From contig CAVRYH010000004.1 of NCBI GenBank assembly GCA_963725395.1, positions 248,001-312,000 of the forward strand: 64,000 nucleotides of DNA, read 5' to 3'. The translations under genes were made by a program, and so were the position numbers. Origin of the DNA: Bog-756 sp963725395 (GTDB lineage: Bacteria; Actinomycetota; Acidimicrobiia; Acidimicrobiales; RAAP-2). Below the pieces are notes generated by a model. It searched no databases, had not been told where the DNA came from, and saw only the letters and a list, made by a program, of their open reading frames with translations. How positions within the stretch are numbered: the stretch's first letter is position 1; each line of letters opens with the position of its first letter. Of this stretch, positions 60,001-64,000 are shown piece by piece.

Positions 60001-60224
60001 CGACGGAGTCGGGGTCCGGTTGCGGCGCCGACACCTATCCACTCCAGAGTGCCGGCGTCGACGGGCTCAGTCGGACCGAGGTCCCCTATGGCACCTACAC
60101 CCTGAATATCACCACGGCGGGCGGGACCACCACCGTTTCCAGCGTGACCGTGGCCGGCAGCTCGGTGACCGTCGGCGCCTCGACCTACGTCCTGCCGACA
60201 CCGGTCCCCGAGAAGGTGGCGTGA
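57093..60224 (+). CDS. Prepilin-like protein with a large Cys-paired repeat (propeller-like) ectodomain
   Basis: Surface protein of 1043 residues from ATG 57093 (ATG 57048 would add an odd hydrophobic start). A basic leader ends in DEG followed by VTLIEVVVAFTVLMIALVPL, a type IV prepilin signal: cleavage after Gly36, mature residue 5 is Glu41. After the pilin helix and about 370 Thr/Ser/Gly-rich residues come nine repeats of about 50 residues (nt 58.3-59.6 kb), each with a strand, a Cys-x(5-9)-Cys pair and a short hydrophobic strand such as CVAIG. The pattern suggests a beta-propeller carried by a minor pilin, possibly a tip adhesin. Operon with PilW- and PilX-like genes. Confidence 0.8.
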   Translation, partial: FSNPKSQPSRRRVPGLAGARVRTAARANGRATDEGVTLIEVVVAFTVLMIALVPLSYLFTSSAIQAGQSTNEQTALSIAEQWVETLSNVTPPVNTNGEVIVDKDASPVGPAAGSTTIPTAFNNVTASTLTTLTVSSTSSFATASSGNPQTLSVTTTTGAQTVTYTGSTATTFTGVTGWTGTTVSVASNAAVTQAAAVVPSETKGGTTYKLLAEYEWTSVEGSGSGSQPNLCKAGTPQLLRLRVTVAWGPIVDSNNVQDSVVLDYPPAGIQTLGFIALQVNGDSTALDSQENPWSTRVQAPPVSISGPQTMTIYPDQNGCAFAQVEPGTYTVTINNASSGYPFSNDTYGSPPFVENALGTVAGNELTQPQSYSASATVAVGAVSRLTTTFDQGSVVNLSYPSSSSTEDGVVCPGAGVLSCISTGESGTGTGVTGTAVMTVFNQSSNVWSTTSLPAGVTRIASVACATTNRCIAVGYGTSGAVILSSPTTSASFTADSFPAGVTSLSQVVCPSSTQCVAIGTTASGATVLSGAITATTDTWTTDAITGTGTIAGLSNLVCPASSGGCIATATSTSPSNGTPVIVAGGYGLGWTASSPNPSGVTLTSITALACPTTAVSTTCLITGTTSTGPEVVSGTATAGLGVAAPAWTWKADAFPGGTTVVSLNGLYCPQTSECLLTGRTASAPLVLYGATTPSTSVTFAADTLPSAVTSLSQMACPSSSACVLIGATATGPAIVSGAITGPTTPDTWTSDSIPSVTAGYSLTQLSQVSCWTNPSCAITAVGTNASAQPVAFLLASSGTTTTWSSASLPTGNPALYLNGVGCLQSGTTYCSAVGAGASGAVELVTSSGPTGTWGDETATGLSGLNASGIPVEINNANLQPNTYQTFITPGWTTTPATPLPPLFPFINGYSMYAGDCQSESVPGLNVVQATTVPGGTSSATVPLGLFSVQVLHSTGTSVGLPYAATLSLQSTESGSGCGADTYPLQSAGVDGLSRTEVPYGTYTLNITTAGGTTTVSSVTVAGSSVTVGASTYVLPTPVPEKVA
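58323..59590 (+). repeat. Nine tandem Cys-pair coding repeats within the prepilin-like gene
   Basis: First cysteines of each pair are encoded near 58323, 58482, 58617, 58765, 58919, 59093, 59239, 59399 and 59553, so the unit is about 134-174 bases (roughly 50 residues). Protein cores read ACATTNRCIAVG, VCPSSTQCVAIG, VCPASSGGCIATA, YCPQTSECLLTG, ACPSSSACVLIG and similar, often preceded by PAGVTSLSQ. DNA identity between units is modest, so this is an old protein repeat rather than a recent tandem expansion. Confidence 0.75.
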
Positions 60225-61162
60225 TGGCGCTGCGGACCTCCCTCACGTACCGGTCCTGGCAGCGGGCCATGGCGCGGCGTCGTTCACGATCCGCGTCGGG
60301 TTCCGCGGGGGATCACGGGTTCACCCTGGTCGAGCTCCTCGTCGCCTTCTCCGCCCTCCTCATCCTGTTCGGTATCGTGGCCACGGCCATCACCGCCTAC
60401 ATGTCGGTGAGCAACAACGTGATCGCGTCGTACACCACCAACGACCAGATCCTCCCCACCTCGATCGTTATCCAGCGACTTATCCGGAGCGAAGTGGAGC
60501 CGGCACCCACCCCGACCGCGGCCGGCCAGGTGGTCTCCCCCATGTGTCCCGTGCTCAACGCCCCGTGCCCCGCCTTCGTGCTCGGCAGCGTGGGCACGAC
60601 CTCGACCAAGTTCTACGCCAACGTCGGAACCCTCACCGTCGGCGGGGTCGCCCGGCCGGGACCGGCCCAGATCGTGATGTCGGAGACCACACCGACCAAA
60701 TGCTCCAGCTGCAAGTTCTACACGTCGCAGTTCACCGTGACCGAGCAGGCGCCGGACCTGAACTCGTGTCCATTCTCCACCTCGTCCACGCTCCACTGCA
60801 CCTACACCACCGCCCCGCTGGTCGAGCTCGTGGATCTGAGTGGCGTCGTCAACGGCCAGGCCAATCTGCTCAATCCCAGCACCCCGATCTTCACGTACAA
60901 CACCCTGGATCCGTACTCGGCCGCCTATGTACCGGGGAACACCAACTTCGCCACCACCCAGTGCCAACCCCCAACGGTCACCGATGTCAACGGGATCCCG
61001 ACGGACACCGCCTCCAACTGCCCGGCCGACAACATCCAGAGCGTCGGGGTCGACCTTCAGGTCCTGCAGGCCGGGTCCCAGAACGAGACGTACCAGGAGA
61101 ACTCCTTCACCGTCTACCGGCTCTCGTCCGCCTCGTACCTCTACCGCGCCAACCTCGGATAG
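60224..61162 (+). CDS. PilW/GspJ-like prepilin
   Basis: Minor pilin-like protein of 312 residues, ATG 60224 overlapping the previous stop by one base. A 32-residue basic leader ends in DHG, followed by FTLVELLVAFSALLILFGIV: cleavage after Gly32 and Glu37 at mature position 5, the class III signal used by type IV pilin peptidases. The remainder is an extracytoplasmic domain of about 260 residues with eight or more Cys, including a CSSC pair near 165, and ends in VYRLSSASYLYRANLG. It probably joins the pilus priming complex with its neighbours. The secretion ATPase and prepilin peptidase are not in this window. Confidence 0.82.
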   Translation: MALRTSLTYRSWQRAMARRRSRSASGSAGDHGFTLVELLVAFSALLILFGIVATAITAYMSVSNNVIASYTTNDQILPTSIVIQRLIRSEVEPAPTPTAAGQVVSPMCPVLNAPCPAFVLGSVGTTSTKFYANVGTLTVGGVARPGPAQIVMSETTPTKCSSCKFYTSQFTVTEQAPDLNSCPFSTSSTLHCTYTTAPLVELVDLSGVVNGQANLLNPSTPIFTYNTLDPYSAAYVPGNTNFATTQCQPPTVTDVNGIPTDTASNCPADNIQSVGVDLQVLQAGSQNETYQENSFTVYRLSSASYLYRANLG

Positions 61163-61168
61163 GTCGCC

Positions 61169-63067
61169 ATGAACAGGAACACATCGACAGCCAAGCGACT
61201 CGCCGAGCGCCACAGCCTGGCCGACACCGGTCAGGCGGCCCTGGTGATGGTCATCGCGTTCACCCTCCTGCTGACCATCTTCGGTGGCGTGATGGTCAAC
61301 TCGTACGTGAACAACGCCCCGATCCTCACCCAGGCGTCCCTCCGGCGCTACGCCTATCGGGCCCTGGCCTCGGGCCTCAATGCCTACCAGTCAGCGATCA
61401 ACGCCAACCCGTATCTCGCTTCCTGCAACACCGACAGCGGGAGCAACCCGCAGTGCGATGGCATCACCTACCAGTCGTGGACCCAGGTCACCGGCACCAA
61501 TGTCGGCAACGGGGTGATTCCCGAGCTCTACATGTTCGAGAACCCGCAGGAAGTCACCAGCACGACCACCGGGGCCATCACCTACCTCGAGGTCCAGATC
61601 GTCGGTGCGGCCGGATTCCCGGGGAACTACGTCTACTACTCGACCGTCGCCCACTTCACCCCGCAGAACGACTTCTTGAACAACGTGTGGTGGTCGAACT
61701 ACGAAGAATCGAACTTCCCCAACGCCAATGCGGCCGATTGTGAGCACTTCTGGTCGACGGCGGTGAACCGGAACCTCGGCAACGATCCCTGCAACCCGGT
61801 CGAGTGGCAGGACCTCGACAACATCACCGGGCCCGTGTACTCGAACGACTCCCTGTTCGTTGACGGGACCCCGTCCCAGGTCTTCAACTCGGCCACCACC
61901 ACCGCCGACCCGTCGTGTGCCTACGAGGTCGACAACGGGTCGGGCTATACGTGCACGACCGACACGCCACCCACCTACGGCCACGCCCTCGAGAACCCGC
62001 CGGTCGACAACACCGAGCTCAAGGCGACAGCCATCCAGGGCGGGTGCGACTACGAGGGCCCGACCACCATCACCTTCAACACCGCCGGAACCATGACAGT
62101 GAGCAGCCCGCTCAGCCCGGGCTATCCGGGGAATCTCACCCAGTCACAGCCAAGTACCGACTCGAGTGTCTCCGCGACCAGTGGGACCGGTGCCTTCCCC
62201 CTCAACGGCGTGGTCTACGTCGACGCGGCGCCGTCCGGGGCCGACTCCAACAACCCCTTCTACTCGACGACCACCGGGCTCTCCCAGCTGACCAACTGTT
62301 CGAACTGCTACTACGGGCAGACTTCGAACCCCGGTGACGAGGGCGACGCGTTCGTGAGCGACACCTGGGGCTCCGGCGGGGGCTTCTCCGGTGACCTGAC
62401 CGTCGGGGCGAACAACAACGTCATCATCCAGGGCCCCATCATCTACAAGGACTGCACCTGGGCGGGCACGGCGTCGGAGAGCATGTGCGACTACAACAGC
62501 GCCACGGGCAGCACCCCCAACGACGTCCTCGGTCTCATCGCCAACAACTTCGTGGAGATCAACCGGCCCGTGTACAACCAGAACGCCAGCAACTCGCTGC
62601 GAGGCACGGATCTGCCCAGCTGCAACGGCACCACCTGGGTCCAACCCCTCTGCGACCCGTCGACCTCCACGGGTGACCCCACCGGCCATTCGCAGGGTCT
62701 GACCGTGGACGCCACCATCCTCGCCCTCAACCAGTCCTTCGTCGTCGACAACTACAGCAACTCCCCGGGTCTCGGGACGCTGTACGTCTACGGCTCCATC
62801 CAACAGGACGCCCGTGGACCAGTGGGCCTGGTCGGTGGGAACAACGGCTACGCCAAGAACTACTACTGGGACGCCCGGCTCCCCCTGTACGGGCCCCCCT
62901 ACTACCTGACCCCGGGGACGCCTTCCTGGTCCCTCGACTCGTCGGCCGAGAGCTACACGGGGCTGTGCCCGGCGATGCCACCGCCCCAGTCCACACCGAC
63001 CGCTCTCGCCGTCGGGAGCGACCTCAGCTTCCCCATCAGCGGGTCGACCGCCTGCACCACGCCATAG
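61169..63067 (+). CDS. PilX-like membrane-anchored surface protein
   Basis: Protein of 632 residues from ATG 61169, six bases after the PilW-like stop. A short basic N-terminus is followed by one membrane helix at about 22-45 (GQAALVMVIAFTLLLTIFGG), resembling PilX-type pilus assembly proteins but lacking the FTLxE core. The ectodomain is rich in Asn, Ser, Thr, Gly and Tyr, with several Cys pairs and segments such as ITGPVYSNDSLFVDGTP and VGANNNVIIQGPIIY, of the DUF4900-type beta-helix found next to pilin genes. It probably completes the surface complex encoded by the operon. No C-terminal anchor is seen. Confidence 0.75.
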   Translation: MNRNTSTAKRLAERHSLADTGQAALVMVIAFTLLLTIFGGVMVNSYVNNAPILTQASLRRYAYRALASGLNAYQSAINANPYLASCNTDSGSNPQCDGITYQSWTQVTGTNVGNGVIPELYMFENPQEVTSTTTGAITYLEVQIVGAAGFPGNYVYYSTVAHFTPQNDFLNNVWWSNYEESNFPNANAADCEHFWSTAVNRNLGNDPCNPVEWQDLDNITGPVYSNDSLFVDGTPSQVFNSATTTADPSCAYEVDNGSGYTCTTDTPPTYGHALENPPVDNTELKATAIQGGCDYEGPTTITFNTAGTMTVSSPLSPGYPGNLTQSQPSTDSSVSATSGTGAFPLNGVVYVDAAPSGADSNNPFYSTTTGLSQLTNCSNCYYGQTSNPGDEGDAFVSDTWGSGGGFSGDLTVGANNNVIIQGPIIYKDCTWAGTASESMCDYNSATGSTPNDVLGLIANNFVEINRPVYNQNASNSLRGTDLPSCNGTTWVQPLCDPSTSTGDPTGHSQGLTVDATILALNQSFVVDNYSNSPGLGTLYVYGSIQQDARGPVGLVGGNNGYAKNYYWDARLPLYGPPYYLTPGTPSWSLDSSAESYTGLCPAMPPPQSTPTALAVGSDLSFPISGSTACTTP

Positions 63068-63167
63068 GGCCGGCAACCCCGGGAGCGGGCCGCCCGAGGA
63101 GAGGTCGGTCCGATGTGGCTCGGCCGGCGGGGACGGGCCCGCGGTCCGGGGCGTCACCTGCGGCCGG

Positions 63168-63173
63168 TAGCCT
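63168..63173 (+). promoter_or_regulatory. -10 box of typA
   Basis: TAGCCT (63168-63173) lies nine bases before ATG 63183, giving a leader of only two or three bases. It separates typA from the pilin operon, which ends 115 bases earlier. Confidence 0.45.
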
Positions 63174-63182
63174 GCTAGGCCC

Positions 63183-64000
<818 letters not shown>

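Overview
The window is a high-GC chromosome segment from an actinobacterium, most plausibly class Acidimicrobiia or a close relative (inference). The evidence is the GC-rich coding sequence, many GTG starts, repeated -10 boxes about 7 bases before a start codon (leaderless transcription), and a gene order shared with mycobacteria: pth, rplY, prs, glmU, mfd, mazG, eno, a septum initiator, DUF501 and an exopolyphosphatase.

Layout. (1) 1-4.1 kb: the start of a sulfatase, divergent from a complete sulfate ABC importer operon (sbp-cysT-cysW-cysA). (2) 4.2-13.2 kb: an unusual tRNA with anticodon UAA, a type-B carboxylesterase, an NlpC/P60 cell-wall hydrolase behind a structured leader, a DPM-like glycosyltransferase, an acyltransferase/SDR pair, a DUF2142-like membrane protein behind a folded leader, and a GNAT acetyltransferase. 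(3) 13.4-34.6 kb: a surface-polysaccharide region. It opens with an intact 12-plus-TM YfhO-like protein and passes abruptly, at about 15.75 kb, into lower-GC DNA. That DNA carries a frameshifted second YfhO-like copy, methyltransferases, an IS3 remnant, a broken sulfotransferase, glycosyltransferases, an SDR epimerase and a nucleotide-sugar dehydrogenase. A divergent three-gene module (tandem GT2 protein, small coiled-coil protein, GT-B-like protein) occurs twice, at 23.6-27.6 kb and 30.7-34.6 kb. GC returns to the chromosomal level inside the last gene of the second module, at about 33.7-33.9 kb.

(4) 34.7-49.8 kb: the conserved housekeeping block, nearly all on the minus strand, with a plus-strand pair of MaoC-type dehydratases between rplY and prs. 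GlmU is short and lacks most of the acetyltransferase domain. (5) 50-56.8 kb: an operon of acyl-CoA carboxylase beta and alpha subunits, an AtuA/DUF1446 protein and an acyl-CoA dehydrogenase, suggesting branched-chain or acyclic-terpenoid acid catabolism. (6) 57-63.1 kb: a pilin-like operon whose first protein joins a prepilin N-terminus to nine Cys-pair repeats that look like propeller blades, followed by PilW-like and PilX-like proteins. (7) The window ends inside typA/bipA.

The observations most worth following are the duplicated divergent glycosyltransferase module inside an apparently exchanged polysaccharide island, three single-base frameshifts confined to that island, the prepilin-propeller fusion, and the class-I-shaped tRNA with a Leu UAA anticodon.
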